This document shows, in pieces, positions 9,854-19,346 of a stretch of 64,000 nucleotides of DNA. The stretch lies in assembly GCF_002407205.1 (NCBI RefSeq), contig NZ_CP023549.1, forward strand, positions 406,001 through 470,000, read 5' to 3'. The first letter of the stretch is position 1. Every line of letters begins with the position of its first letter. Position numbers and translations under genes: made by a program. The notes beneath the pieces are model-generated. The model did no database searches. It saw nothing but the letters and a program-made list of their open reading frames with translations, and was not told the origin of the DNA. The stretch comes from Rhodobacter sp. CZR27 (lineage in GTDB: Bacteria; Pseudomonadota; Alphaproteobacteria; Rhodobacterales; Rhodobacteraceae).

Positions 9854-9878
9854 TTGGTTGCGGGGGCAGGATTTGAAC
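9854..9878. repeat. Left attachment repeat (tRNA-fMet 3' end copy)
   Basis: Begins ttggttgcgggggcaggatt and matches 62458-62482 over 25 bases without mismatch. Beyond it the two copies diverge (actg against ctgc). It is only the acceptor/T-arm part of the tRNA, so it is not a gene. Confidence 0.85.
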
Positions 9879-9995
9879 ACTGTTTCAAAATATACCGCGC
9901 GGACAACCTCGCGGCGCCCCCAACCCGTCTTAGCCCGAAAAGCTGCAAGGGCTGACAGCCGGTATGCAGAGTTCGGGCAGGTATGCCCTGTAGAT

Positions 9996-12900
9996 TCAGA
10001 CGCGACACAGAAAAAGCGTCGGGTTGGATGGCGAACGCGCCGCAACCGTGACGTTCAACTTCTCAAGCTCGGCTGCAAGCTTGCCCATGTCGCGGCCATG
10101 GACCGTCGAAACCCTCTGCGTCAGCCGCCATAGATCCATGCCTTGGTCAAAATAGATTATGACCTTGCTGCCCTTCGTCGTCTTCAGGGTCAGGCTACGG
10201 GCATGTTCGGTCTCGGACATAGGCAGGATGGCCAGGCGATCACCCGGGAATAGCTCATCGAAGAGTGTCTGGCGGTCGTCATCGCAGGAGAGGTTGTGGT
10301 CGACCTGTCCAGGGAGCGCGATGGGATCCATCTCCAACGTGTAGAGGCGGAAGACTAGGTTGGTCGTGCGGCCCGGCGCTGCCAGCAGTATCTCGCGCAA
10401 GAGCTGGAAGTGGAGCGGCTTGCGGAAGTAACGGTCGTCATAGCGCAACTCCTCCACGCCTTCCTTAGCGAGAGTTGCGTAAAGGGCTGGAGCATCGGCC
10501 TCGACGATTGACCAGAAAGCCCTGCCGAAACCTGGCAATGCCACATTTGTTCGGGCTCCGAGGATCGCATAGGCCGATTTCCCGGGCTCTGCCTGGGGCA
10601 GTAGCTCGGTTACCGGCATCAGGGCCAGCTCTGGCAAATCCTTAATCGGACCGGTCACAAGGAGGCCGACTTTGCCGCGCCCCCATTCGGCATCCGGGTG
10701 CGCCTCGGACGGAGAGGCCGCCGCCGCGCCAATCAAACCTTCGGCGGTCCGTATGGCCGCCAGGAGCGGCATGAGACGGGGCTGGGGCAGATCCGCGCGG
10801 TGGTGAATACCGCCGTCGTCGGCGATGCGGAGAAGCTGCATTCGCGTCGCCACATCTAGCTTTGGATCCTGCAAGGCCTCGGTTTGGAAGACGACCTGGA
10901 CCGGCAGCGACTGGCGCCAGGCCGTAAGGACCGACAGGATGGGCCACTCCGACAGTGACCAAGTATCTGGCCGTCCGCGGGCGAAAATCGTGAGCGCAAG
11001 CGCCGTGCCTTGGCTGATCTGCTGGTTGATCAGGTCGACTAGCGGCTGACTGGCGACAACGCTTTTCGGCCCGAAGGTCTGTTTGCGTGGATCCAGCCGG
11101 AGAAGGTTGCGCAGCTGCCCCGCCAACTCGGCCGCCGCTGGACGATTAGGGGACACCTGCGCCATGTTCATGTCTGGACGCAAGATGCAGGCCGGGCAGC
11201 CATGCGAGCAGCCTTCCGGGCACTCCAGCCGATCGACCACCTTGCTGATCAGGGCTGCCACGCGTCCCTCTTCGCCGAGACGCAACGACAAACCCGCACC
11301 GCCAGCCGCCCGGTCGAAGAGGTAGGCCGAGACCCGCCGCGACTGGTCCGCCCCCATCGAAATTCCGGTGGCCAGGCCGATCTCCTCGGCATCCACGCCG
11401 AGCCAGGACGAGAGCACCTCGCGCAAGGCAGCGGCGAAGGCGAGGCCGGTCCCTTGGGTTGTCCCTTGCGGCATTTGCATCTCGAAGACATCGGTCATGC
11501 GGTCATGCACGAGGTGGACATGGCGCTGGATCTTGCTCGTTCCCTCGCCGCCAATGCAACGCCCCGAGACCATCGAAGACTTCGGCCCACTGATGAGCGG
11601 CCGGTGACCATCCATCGCCGCGGGTAGCGGACCCTTGCCGAAAGCGTCGGCGGTGTGTTCGCTGGCTGCCCTGCCGCAGACGAGGCAGATCGCGTAGCCC
11701 GCATCCTCCTCGCCTGAGCCCAAGGTGATCACCTGCCCCTTTGCCGTCGCTCGCAGGCGGAAGGCAGGGCCGCCGGGAAGATCGCTCCAGGCAGCGTCAT
11801 CGGCTGAAATTTCAGGCATTCTGAATGTCGGGCTCTTCAAGAGCTCGTAGCCGATGTGAGGTTCTGAGCGACCGACGAACCCCACCGGCCGCAGGGTCTT
11901 GCGAGAGGCAGCTACCTGCAAGGACGCACCGCAGCTGCAAACCTCGGGCAGGTCGCGCGCGAGGTGCGGTTTGCCACAGGCGCTGCACTTGCAAAGCTGG
12001 CGAAGGTCCTCCAGATGGCTGGCATTGGCCTGCGAGCTCCATGCGGGGCGAATGCCCTCGCTGGTGTAGACCAGCCCGTTGATTACCAGGTCGGACCCTG
12101 GAGCATATTCCCGAAGCGCCACATCAAGGGTGCGGCTCGCCCCGCCGCGCCCCTGCATCTCATCCCGCCAGCCGGTATCTTGCCCGCGCCGCTTGCCGAT
12201 ATGGTCAAAGGTCACGACATCCGATGGGAAGCCATAGGCGGGCGTGAATCCCTCCTTCGACAGTTCGGACAGGAGATAGGCCCCGTGCATGTTCGCCGCT
12301 CGGGCCTTGAGCGCCTGGCTGACATCGGCCTCGCTCGAGGCCGCGCCGCGCTGGACGAGCGCCTTGTATTCCCCCCGCCAGCGATCAACGATGCGCTTCA
12401 TCTCACCGGCCACCTGTCGGGCAAGTTCGACCACCGCCCGCCCCTCCAGGCAGGAGCCGCGCAAGAGGGTCTCGACGCCCGGCAAGAGGGTCGCTGCCTC
12501 GGGTCCGTTCAGCGCCGCAAGGAATCGGTCGACAGCCGCGTCGGGCTGGATCTTGCCCTCGGCATCCATGCCGAAGAATGGGCCGATCTTGTCCATGACC
12601 TTCATGCCGCCCTGACCCCTCACCCATCCGGCAAAGGCCGCCGCATTCACGTGTCTCGCCATCAGGATCGGCGAGTTCAAGGTAACCCGCGGCGCGGCCA
12701 TGCGGCCGTGCAGCAACCGTCGGGGCTCTTCGAAAACCTGATTGTCCAACGGCATGTCCCGACACCAGGTGACCCCGAACGCCCAAGGCTCGCGTCGCCG
12801 CCCCGCTCGGCCGACTCGCTGGCGATAGTTCGACACCGAGGGCGGCACGTTCGAGTTTACCACGAGCCCGACATTCGACAGGTCGACGCCCATCTCCATT

Positions 12901-15900
12901 GTGGTCGAGCAGGCGAGGAGGTTGATCTGGCCTTCGTTGAAAGCCTTCTCGTATTCCTTCAGTTGGCTGCGCGCCAATTGGGCCGAATGTTCCTGCGCCC
13001 GCATGTAGGGGCTGTAGAGCACCGCGCGGTTGTGCAGCCCAGTCCACACCTTCTGCTCGCGGAGTCGTGCGACGTCGAGGTCCTTCGCCAGCCACTCGGC
13101 CATCTCGGAACGCTCGGCTGCCATTAGGCCGCCGCGCCGGGCAAGAGGAGCGGTCGGAAAGAGCAGTTCGGTCATCGGCCGCGTCGCATCCAGTGGGCTG
13201 CAGCCCTTGATCGCATAGGCAAAGACCCGTCGCGACAGAGGGCAAAGCCAAGCCTTGCGATAGGGCTGGATCTCGGCCTTTGAGAAATCGAGCGCCACGG
13301 CATTCTGTGTCCAGAGCTTGCAGGCATGCCACACGATCAGCTGATAGACCTTGCGCAGAACCCCATCCGCATCTTCGAGGTCGGCGAGGTCGCCGCGCGC
13401 ACCGCCGGTAAGGGCAAGCGCATTCAACGCCACGCGGTGCATTCGGGAAGCTTCCGGGACGAGGGCGGTGGGAAAAGCCTCGGACCCCAGCCGATCCTCC
13501 TTGGCAACGTTGTTCGAACAGGCCTTGCGCAGCTGGCCCCATTTCGGCGCGATCCAGCGCATGTGATGTTCGGGCTGCAGCGCCACGACCATCTTTTCGC
13601 GGAAGAAAAGATCAACCGCAGACAGAACCAGACCAAGGTAGTCCTCCTTGGTCACTCCTCGGCCCTGTAGTTCGAGTGGCAGCTCCTGTTCCAGAACCGC
13701 ACGTTCCAAGGCCGGAAAGGCAAGCCGGGCCAGGCCCATGGTCTCGGCGTTGTTCTGCCGGACCGGGCGACGCATGATTTCCCGCATCAAGAGAACCTGC
13801 GCCAAGGCCTCGTTCTGATTGACGAATTCATCGCCCCGATCCTTCCAGACCTCGCGCACGAAAAGGCCCAGCTCTGGATGCCCGGCAAGGTCCGAGACGG
13901 CCGTGTTCCATTTCACGCCGGACGTGGCACTTGTTTGCGCCATAACGGCGTCGAGTTGGCTCTGCAGAAGATCCGCCGTGCTCTCATCGCCGATGGCGAG
14001 CATCGCCTGGATGCCCTGCCGCAGGCGGGCGATATTTTCGAGCGGAAGAGGAGCGGCGGCGGTTTGGGCGGCCTGAACCTCGTGCCAGAGAAACGAGCGC
14101 GTCAGGCTTCGCTCTGCTTCGGCTTGCAGCTTGGCAGCGAGCCGCGCCACGCCCTGACGGCTGTCGGTGAAGCTGATCGCGCCACGGCCGGCCAAGGGTT
14201 TCGCTGCGGGCTCTGAGTCGGGCAGGCTGAAGGCCTCGATCATCGTTTGCATGTTCTGGCCCATCAGATAGGCCGGGCTGAAGCGCAAGTGTTTGAAAGA
14301 GCTCGTGTCGCGCGTCTCGGAGCAGGGGCAAACTGGCTCGGCGTCGACGACGCGCAACGGAAGGTGGCCTGGCGGCAGTTCAGCAAGGTTCGAGAAGATT
14401 TCGAGCGTCTCGGCGTTGACATAGACCAGCCGCCCGACCGTCGCAGCGCTGGTGACCCAAAAGTCGGTCTGAGGCGCAGGGCCGGTTTGCGTGCCGTCCT
14501 CCTCGATGTCAGTGGCGTAGTCGTCTTCGACCAAAGCTTGGGGCAGGACGAGGCGGTGCTGGGCACCGAACTCTTGCTGCGCCTTCAGATGGGGTGTGCC
14601 GCAATCATTGCAGATCGCCAATTCCATGCACGGCGCGCCACAGGTGCAGCGCTCGCGCAGAGTGAAATGCACTTGGCCAAATGGCCATTCTCCATCGCGC
14701 AGCTCGGCCGCAGCATGGGGACAGGCCGGGTCAAGACAGGCCCAGGCCCCACCCAAAGCCCGCAGGAAGAGGTGACCGCGCCAGCGCAAGAGGGGCAGGC
14801 TCTCAGGCGTAGCGCATGCCTGCGCCACGAGGTCGAGAAGCGTCTCGGCCTCGTCATGGGCATCCGCCCGACCAAAGGCGTGCAGGGCGATCTCGCCCAG
14901 GGTCAGGCCGGATTTCAACCGGGGGCGCAGCGCCTGGATGCGAGGATGCGGGGCCAAAGCCTCCCAGCGTGCGGCATCGTCGGGAAGCATCTTCAGCGAA
15001 CCGAGGTCCAGGGGCGTGTCGGCCGCCGCCTCGGGGAAGGGCGCCTCGACAGCCTCCCCCTGGATCACGGTCACCTTGTCGGCCCCTGCCCCGGACAGAC
15101 CCTGCATAAATTCCGACAAGCGTGTGCCCGTGTCATCCTCGATCGTGGCAGAAGTCGCCATCAACCGCACATTTTCGGGCTCGACACCGAAGGCCGCCCT
15201 GACGCGGCGCAGGAGCATCGCCATTTCAGAAGCTTGGGCGCCGACATAGCTATGAGCCTCGTCAAGCACGATCCAGCGCAGTAGGCCCTGCGACTTCTTC
15301 AGGATCGATTGATCCTCGGCTCGCAGAAGCATGTACTCCAGCATCGTGATATTGGTCACGAGGATAGACGGGGGCTTCTCGCGCAGCGACTTGCGGTCGA
15401 GGACCTCGCCAAGCGCTCCGATCGTCCCGCTGTTCTTCTCGGGCGTGTCGCCGTTGTAGAGAACATAGGACACCTTGCCACCCAGGCCCTCCGCCCAAGC
15501 AGAGAGTCTGTCACGCTGGCTCTGGATCAACGCGTTCAGCGGATAGACGATGATCGCGCGGATCCCGCCGCCCACATGAGGTTCGCGCAGGATGTCGTTC
15601 AGAATTGGAATCATAAAGCATTCGGTCTTGCCCGACCCCGTCCCAGAGGAGACGAGCACCGAATGTCCTGCCCCAGCTGCCTCCCACGCGCGAACCTGAT
15701 GTAGGTAGGGTTTGCGGCTGGCGGGCATCCGTTCACGAGCGGCCTGATCGAGCGCACGGACGAGCCGTTCGTCGAGAAGCTTGCCCGCCATGGCGCCGAA
15801 AGTCTCGGATGCAGGCGCCCAGTCCTGCGCCACCTCGATGACCGGATCCGCCAGCAGGCTTCCGGGGCGGCCCGGCGGGGCTGAGAGCGCGCGGCGGATG

Positions 15901-16004
15901 TGCCGGTTCAGCGCTCCATTGTTCGAACGCAGAAAGTCTCCGATTGCCTCGGCCGATTGATCGGCGATGCGGGCCATCGTGGCGCCCAGGTTGGAAGTCA
16001 GCAT
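9996..16004 (-). CDS. druE: DruE-like helicase with DUF1998 (Druantia type III, predicted)
   Basis: 2,002 residues. The N-terminal DEAD/DEAH module has Walker A SGTGSGKT (120-127), DEAH (248-251) and SAT downstream. The second RecA lobe ends in QRVGRAGRR near residue 1,060. Paired Cys motifs follow, including a DUF1998-type cysteine cluster (CPEGCSHGCPAC near 1,600) after GGAGLSLR. The last ~350 residues are unassigned. This size and layout fit DruE, the shared component of Druantia anti-phage systems; it presumably translocates on nucleic acid. It is the last gene of a six-gene operon, starting one base after the DruH stop (TGA, c, ATG), so the two are translationally coupled. YprA/DrmB-like helicases share DUF1998; the DruH neighbour favours DruE. 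Confidence 0.75.
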   Translation of the reverse strand: MLTSNLGATMARIADQSAEAIGDFLRSNNGALNRHIRRALSAPPGRPGSLLADPVIEVAQDWAPASETFGAMAGKLLDERLVRALDQAARERMPASRKPYLHQVRAWEAAGAGHSVLVSSGTGSGKTECFMIPILNDILREPHVGGGIRAIIVYPLNALIQSQRDRLSAWAEGLGGKVSYVLYNGDTPEKNSGTIGALGEVLDRKSLREKPPSILVTNITMLEYMLLRAEDQSILKKSQGLLRWIVLDEAHSYVGAQASEMAMLLRRVRAAFGVEPENVRLMATSATIEDDTGTRLSEFMQGLSGAGADKVTVIQGEAVEAPFPEAAADTPLDLGSLKMLPDDAARWEALAPHPRIQALRPRLKSGLTLGEIALHAFGRADAHDEAETLLDLVAQACATPESLPLLRWRGHLFLRALGGAWACLDPACPHAAAELRDGEWPFGQVHFTLRERCTCGAPCMELAICNDCGTPHLKAQQEFGAQHRLVLPQALVEDDYATDIEEDGTQTGPAPQTDFWVTSAATVGRLVYVNAETLEIFSNLAELPPGHLPLRVVDAEPVCPCSETRDTSSFKHLRFSPAYLMGQNMQTMIEAFSLPDSEPAAKPLAGRGAISFTDSRQGVARLAAKLQAEAERSLTRSFLWHEVQAAQTAAAPLPLENIARLRQGIQAMLAIGDESTADLLQSQLDAVMAQTSATSGVKWNTAVSDLAGHPELGLFVREVWKDRGDEFVNQNEALAQVLLMREIMRRPVRQNNAETMGLARLAFPALERAVLEQELPLELQGRGVTKEDYLGLVLSAVDLFFREKMVVALQPEHHMRWIAPKWGQLRKACSNNVAKEDRLGSEAFPTALVPEASRMHRVALNALALTGGARGDLADLEDADGVLRKVYQLIVWHACKLWTQNAVALDFSKAEIQPYRKAWLCPLSRRVFAYAIKGCSPLDATRPMTELLFPTAPLARRGGLMAAERSEMAEWLAKDLDVARLREQKVWTGLHNRAVLYSPYMRAQEHSAQLARSQLKEYEKAFNEGQINLLACSTTMEMGVDLSNVGLVVNSNVPPSVSNYRQRVGRAGRRREPWAFGVTWCRDMPLDNQVFEEPRRLLHGRMAAPRVTLNSPILMARHVNAAAFAGWVRGQGGMKVMDKIGPFFGMDAEGKIQPDAAVDRFLAALNGPEAATLLPGVETLLRGSCLEGRAVVELARQVAGEMKRIVDRWRGEYKALVQRGAASSEADVSQALKARAANMHGAYLLSELSKEGFTPAYGFPSDVVTFDHIGKRRGQDTGWRDEMQGRGGASRTLDVALREYAPGSDLVINGLVYTSEGIRPAWSSQANASHLEDLRQLCKCSACGKPHLARDLPEVCSCGASLQVAASRKTLRPVGFVGRSEPHIGYELLKSPTFRMPEISADDAAWSDLPGGPAFRLRATAKGQVITLGSGEEDAGYAICLVCGRAASEHTADAFGKGPLPAAMDGHRPLISGPKSSMVSGRCIGGEGTSKIQRHVHLVHDRMTDVFEMQMPQGTTQGTGLAFAAALREVLSSWLGVDAEEIGLATGISMGADQSRRVSAYLFDRAAGGAGLSLRLGEEGRVAALISKVVDRLECPEGCSHGCPACILRPDMNMAQVSPNRPAAAELAGQLRNLLRLDPRKQTFGPKSVVASQPLVDLINQQISQGTALALTIFARGRPDTWSLSEWPILSVLTAWRQSLPVQVVFQTEALQDPKLDVATRMQLLRIADDGGIHHRADLPQPRLMPLLAAIRTAEGLIGAAAASPSEAHPDAEWGRGKVGLLVTGPIKDLPELALMPVTELLPQAEPGKSAYAILGARTNVALPGFGRAFWSIVEADAPALYATLAKEGVEELRYDDRYFRKPLHFQLLREILLAAPGRTTNLVFRLYTLEMDPIALPGQVDHNLSCDDDRQTLFDELFPGDRLAILPMSETEHARSLTLKTTKGSKVIIYFDQGMDLWRLTQRVSTVHGRDMGKLAAELEKLNVTVAARSPSNPTLFLCRV

Positions 16005-16005
16005 G

Positions 16006-19000
16006 TCAGGTTCTCGAAGTGGTCATAGCCAGGAACAGCGCCGGATGAAGGGCGCGCGCAAAAAGATCGGGTGCAGCGGCCTCGACCAGAACGGCGTCGA
16101 GTCGGCTCGATGGACCGAAGGAGGGGGCGAGGCCCATGGACACTTCGGCCGTAGCCAACGCCGCCCCGACAACCAACTGAACCGTGCGTTGGAAGTCGGC
16201 GTCCGGTCGCGCGAGGCACCTGGGCGTGAGGGGATTGATCCCGCGTGGCAGGCTCGGGTCAGAGCGAGCGATCACCTGCACCGCCTCGGCCAGCGCTTTT
16301 TGCGGATTGGGCAGCAGGAGACCGTCGAAGCGCTGGTCGCGAGCGACATCGGCGAGAAGGCCGGCCTCGATCAGGACGACAGCGACATGACCCGCCAGAT
16401 CAGGCCGCAGATCCCGCAAAAGCGCCAAGCGGCCAATTATCGCTTGCCGGGTCATGGCAGTCGCATCCTGCTCGTGTTGCCCTGCGAGGATCAACGCGGA
16501 TATCGTCGCTTGCAGGTGTCTCGTCACCGCCTCCACCAAGACGCGCAGGGGGAAGGCTGGCCAGAAGACGCTCCAGTACCCTTCGAGTGCAAAAAGGGCC
16601 GAGACCTCGGGCGGGCGCAGGGTCACCAGCATAGCCGCAAGCGCTGCCGGGCACTGTGCGAGGGCGTGAAACTGGTCCAGCATGGCTGGATCTCCGCCAT
16701 CTCGCGCTGAAAGGATCAACTGCAAGAGCTTGCGCCACGCCCCGGTAGCGGCGCTGCCCGCCTCTGCCTGCACCTCGAAGTCGCGGCGATAGGCCTCGAT
16801 CCGCGCGTCCCGCGTGCTGCGCGGCGTGGGTTCCGCCGCCTCGGGCGGGGTCGCGGTCCAAGCCACCGGGCGCTGCTGCAGGCCATCAAACCGACCTTGG
16901 ACCAGCCAGAGCCCGGTTTCGATGCCGCTGGCCTCGCGCAGGTTCAGCGCTTCGGTCTTCATAGTGGCAGAAAGCTCGCGAACCTCCCCGGTCTCAAGCT
17001 GCAGAAGGTGAAGCTCGGCCGTGCCGGGACGTTGTTCGGGTGCCAGCATGGCTCCCCGCGCCAAGTCCGCGGCAAGCCCCAGTGTCAGCAGGTCGCCTTG
17101 CAGGTGCATTTGGCCATGATAGCGGCGTAAGTTGATCCGGCCGCTGCGCCCGGCCGAGTTGTGCAGCGAGACACTGGCCGAATTGTCTGCCGTCCCCTGT
17201 GCGAGAAGCCTCCGCAGCAAGTCCTCTTGCCGCACCAAGGGCGCCATGCCCGAGATACGCAGGTCGAAACCTCGGCCATTGACCAGGTCGATTGCCAACC
17301 CGCACTTCGTTCCTGGGGCAAGGTAGCTGATCCCCGCCAGCTGGTCGAAGGACAGATCAAGGTCGCGCGGCGGAAGGACCCGACCATCACGGATGAAATG
17401 CGGCTGCGTGGCGGGCCAAGGGGCCGTCAACTCCAGCGACCTGCCGCTGGCGATCTCGGTCAAGGTCAGGGTCACAAAGGCAGTCTCGGGCGCCCGCGTC
17501 GGCAGGGACAGCGCGAGGGGGGCAGTGCCGGTCCGGCCATGCGCTACCAAATCTCCGGCGCGAAGATCAAGAATGAGGCCCGGCGGCAGGCCCGAGGCGA
17601 TGAGATTCAGCCCTCCGGTCGGGATTTCTGTCGCCAGGATCTTTACGTCGGACGGAACCGAGACAGTGCGCGCGACGGCAAGCTGCTCGTCATCGGCAAC
17701 CCACTCCCAGAATTCAGCCCCGTACAGGCTGTTCGGCCGCGTACCACGCCGAACCTGACCCGGGCCAAGAGGCATCAACGGCCCCTCTCCCCGCTGGCCG
17801 TGGACCGTGGGCCGCCCGAGATAGATCGCATCTCCGCTGACCAGCCGCCAGCCCGACAGGAGCTTGCCAAGGAAGTAGAGTGCGGCAGGCTCACTATCGC
17901 TTTCCGCGCCCGTCTCGATCCTCAGAGTTTGCGCCCCCAGCCGCACATGGCCAGAACCGTTCAGCTCGACCAGCCGCGCCCCCACCACCTCGACCTCGCG
18001 CCCGGGAACCAGCCCCTCGGAGAGTTCGGCGTCAGCATCGGGGGCCAGCGCCACCCAAATGCTCTCGGCCCGGGTCTTGCCGCCCGAGAGCTGGCGCAGG
18101 CGAAGCCGATCACCGAGGGTCTCCTGCCCCGCCCAGAAGCTCGGCGCCTCCTCTGGCGGCGGGAGGGCGGATAGTGCCGTCCAAGGGCCAAGGATCTGGT
18201 TGTCGTCCATCACGTCGAAGTCCAGCGACGCGCCAAGGTCGAGCGGCAGTACCTCGGGTCCCGTAGCGCCTAGTCGTTCAAGATCGCGCGTGCCTCCTTC
18301 GGTGGCCTTCATTACTCGATAGACAAGGGGCCTGCGCGAGATGAAGCGGGGCACAAGGCGCAGCATCGCCTTGTCGGAACCGGGCAGCGCCGCGAGGGGC
18401 AGTTTCGCCTCGGCTGACAGAATCGCGACGGGCATGGCTCGGCCATCGGTGCCAAGATGAATCTCGCGCCGGGCCAGTGGAGCCTTGGGACGTTCCTTGT
18501 GGACGACGGCAAGGCTTGGGCGAATGATGTTCTCGATGATCGCTGGCGTCAGTCGCAGCGGCAGATCACGTTCCCAGCCTGACCTTTCGCGGTTCAGCCA
18601 GTCCTCGATCTGGTCTTGGGATAGACCCTTCGGAAGCGCCTCGCGCAGGTCATAAATCGCTTGGGCAAGATCGACGAAGAGCGCGACCGTGTCCGGCCCC
18701 TTCAGCGTATAGGGCAGGTAGCGCATCTTCTGCTGGGCGATGTCCAGCGCCGTCTCGTAGCCAAGCGTCGTCACCCCCCCGCGTCGACCAATCTCGTCGA
18801 TCATGTCACGCAGCACCTGAGCGTGAAGCTTCGCCTTCTCCAGGACGGCCAAGGGAATTCCTCCTTCGGCCATCAGGCTATACATGAAGAGCCGGTGCCC
18901 GCTCAGACCACGCCGCAGGGGGCGGAACCAATAGTCGAGCCCAAGCTGAACGACGCCTGCTCCCGACGTGCCCTCGAAGATCCTTGGCATCGGGGCATTG

Positions 19001-19236
19001 ATGAACTCCCAGCTAAGCCCGGCGCCATCGTAGTGCCGCCGGATCCGCTCGGCCGCCCAGAGCACATAGAGCCCAGCCCAGCCGGACTTGCGCTTGAGCG
19101 CGCGCGGCAGGGATGCCAGCGTAGCCTCGATTTGGTCGTAAATCTCGTCCGACAAGCCGTAGGCATGAAGCTGTCGCCCATCGGGACCAGTTATTTCCGC
19201 CCTTTCAAATACTTGCTTCAGAAAATTTGGTGTCAT
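16006..19236 (-). CDS. druH: DruH-like protein (STY4851/ECs_5259-type), Druantia type III partner
   Basis: About 1,076 residues from ATG 19236. A GTG at 19320 would add 28 residues but has no better ribosome site. The N-terminus (GPDGRQLHAYGLSDEIYDQI, then GWAGLYVLWAAERIRRHYDG) recalls the STY4851/ECs_5259 family, which is found beside DUF1998 helicases in Druantia type III. No enzymatic motif was seen; the middle is beta-rich and the C-terminal third mostly helical. Function in the family is not established beyond being needed with DruE. It sits between the DUF499 ATPase and druE, tightly packed. The assignment rests on family memory plus neighbourhood. Confidence 0.65.
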   Translation of the reverse strand: MTPNFLKQVFERAEITGPDGRQLHAYGLSDEIYDQIEATLASLPRALKRKSGWAGLYVLWAAERIRRHYDGAGLSWEFINAPMPRIFEGTSGAGVVQLGLDYWFRPLRRGLSGHRLFMYSLMAEGGIPLAVLEKAKLHAQVLRDMIDEIGRRGGVTTLGYETALDIAQQKMRYLPYTLKGPDTVALFVDLAQAIYDLREALPKGLSQDQIEDWLNRERSGWERDLPLRLTPAIIENIIRPSLAVVHKERPKAPLARREIHLGTDGRAMPVAILSAEAKLPLAALPGSDKAMLRLVPRFISRRPLVYRVMKATEGGTRDLERLGATGPEVLPLDLGASLDFDVMDDNQILGPWTALSALPPPEEAPSFWAGQETLGDRLRLRQLSGGKTRAESIWVALAPDADAELSEGLVPGREVEVVGARLVELNGSGHVRLGAQTLRIETGAESDSEPAALYFLGKLLSGWRLVSGDAIYLGRPTVHGQRGEGPLMPLGPGQVRRGTRPNSLYGAEFWEWVADDEQLAVARTVSVPSDVKILATEIPTGGLNLIASGLPPGLILDLRAGDLVAHGRTGTAPLALSLPTRAPETAFVTLTLTEIASGRSLELTAPWPATQPHFIRDGRVLPPRDLDLSFDQLAGISYLAPGTKCGLAIDLVNGRGFDLRISGMAPLVRQEDLLRRLLAQGTADNSASVSLHNSAGRSGRINLRRYHGQMHLQGDLLTLGLAADLARGAMLAPEQRPGTAELHLLQLETGEVRELSATMKTEALNLREASGIETGLWLVQGRFDGLQQRPVAWTATPPEAAEPTPRSTRDARIEAYRRDFEVQAEAGSAATGAWRKLLQLILSARDGGDPAMLDQFHALAQCPAALAAMLVTLRPPEVSALFALEGYWSVFWPAFPLRVLVEAVTRHLQATISALILAGQHEQDATAMTRQAIIGRLALLRDLRPDLAGHVAVVLIEAGLLADVARDQRFDGLLLPNPQKALAEAVQVIARSDPSLPRGINPLTPRCLARPDADFQRTVQLVVGAALATAEVSMGLAPSFGPSSRLDAVLVEAAAPDLFARALHPALFLAMTTSRT

Positions 19237-19346
19237 AGTATCCACGGCATTTTTGGTTCTGAAGCGGAGTTGTTTTGCTTCGGCAGAAATAGGTATCGGA
19301 TGGCTGTGAAACTGGCCCACCCATCAAAGTGCGATGACCTCTAGAA

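Noticed and set aside
9485..9955. Open frame ending VAGAGFEHCFK... across the left repeat
   Set aside because: Not a gene in the integrated state; its end is the predicted alternative tail of the recombinase after excision.
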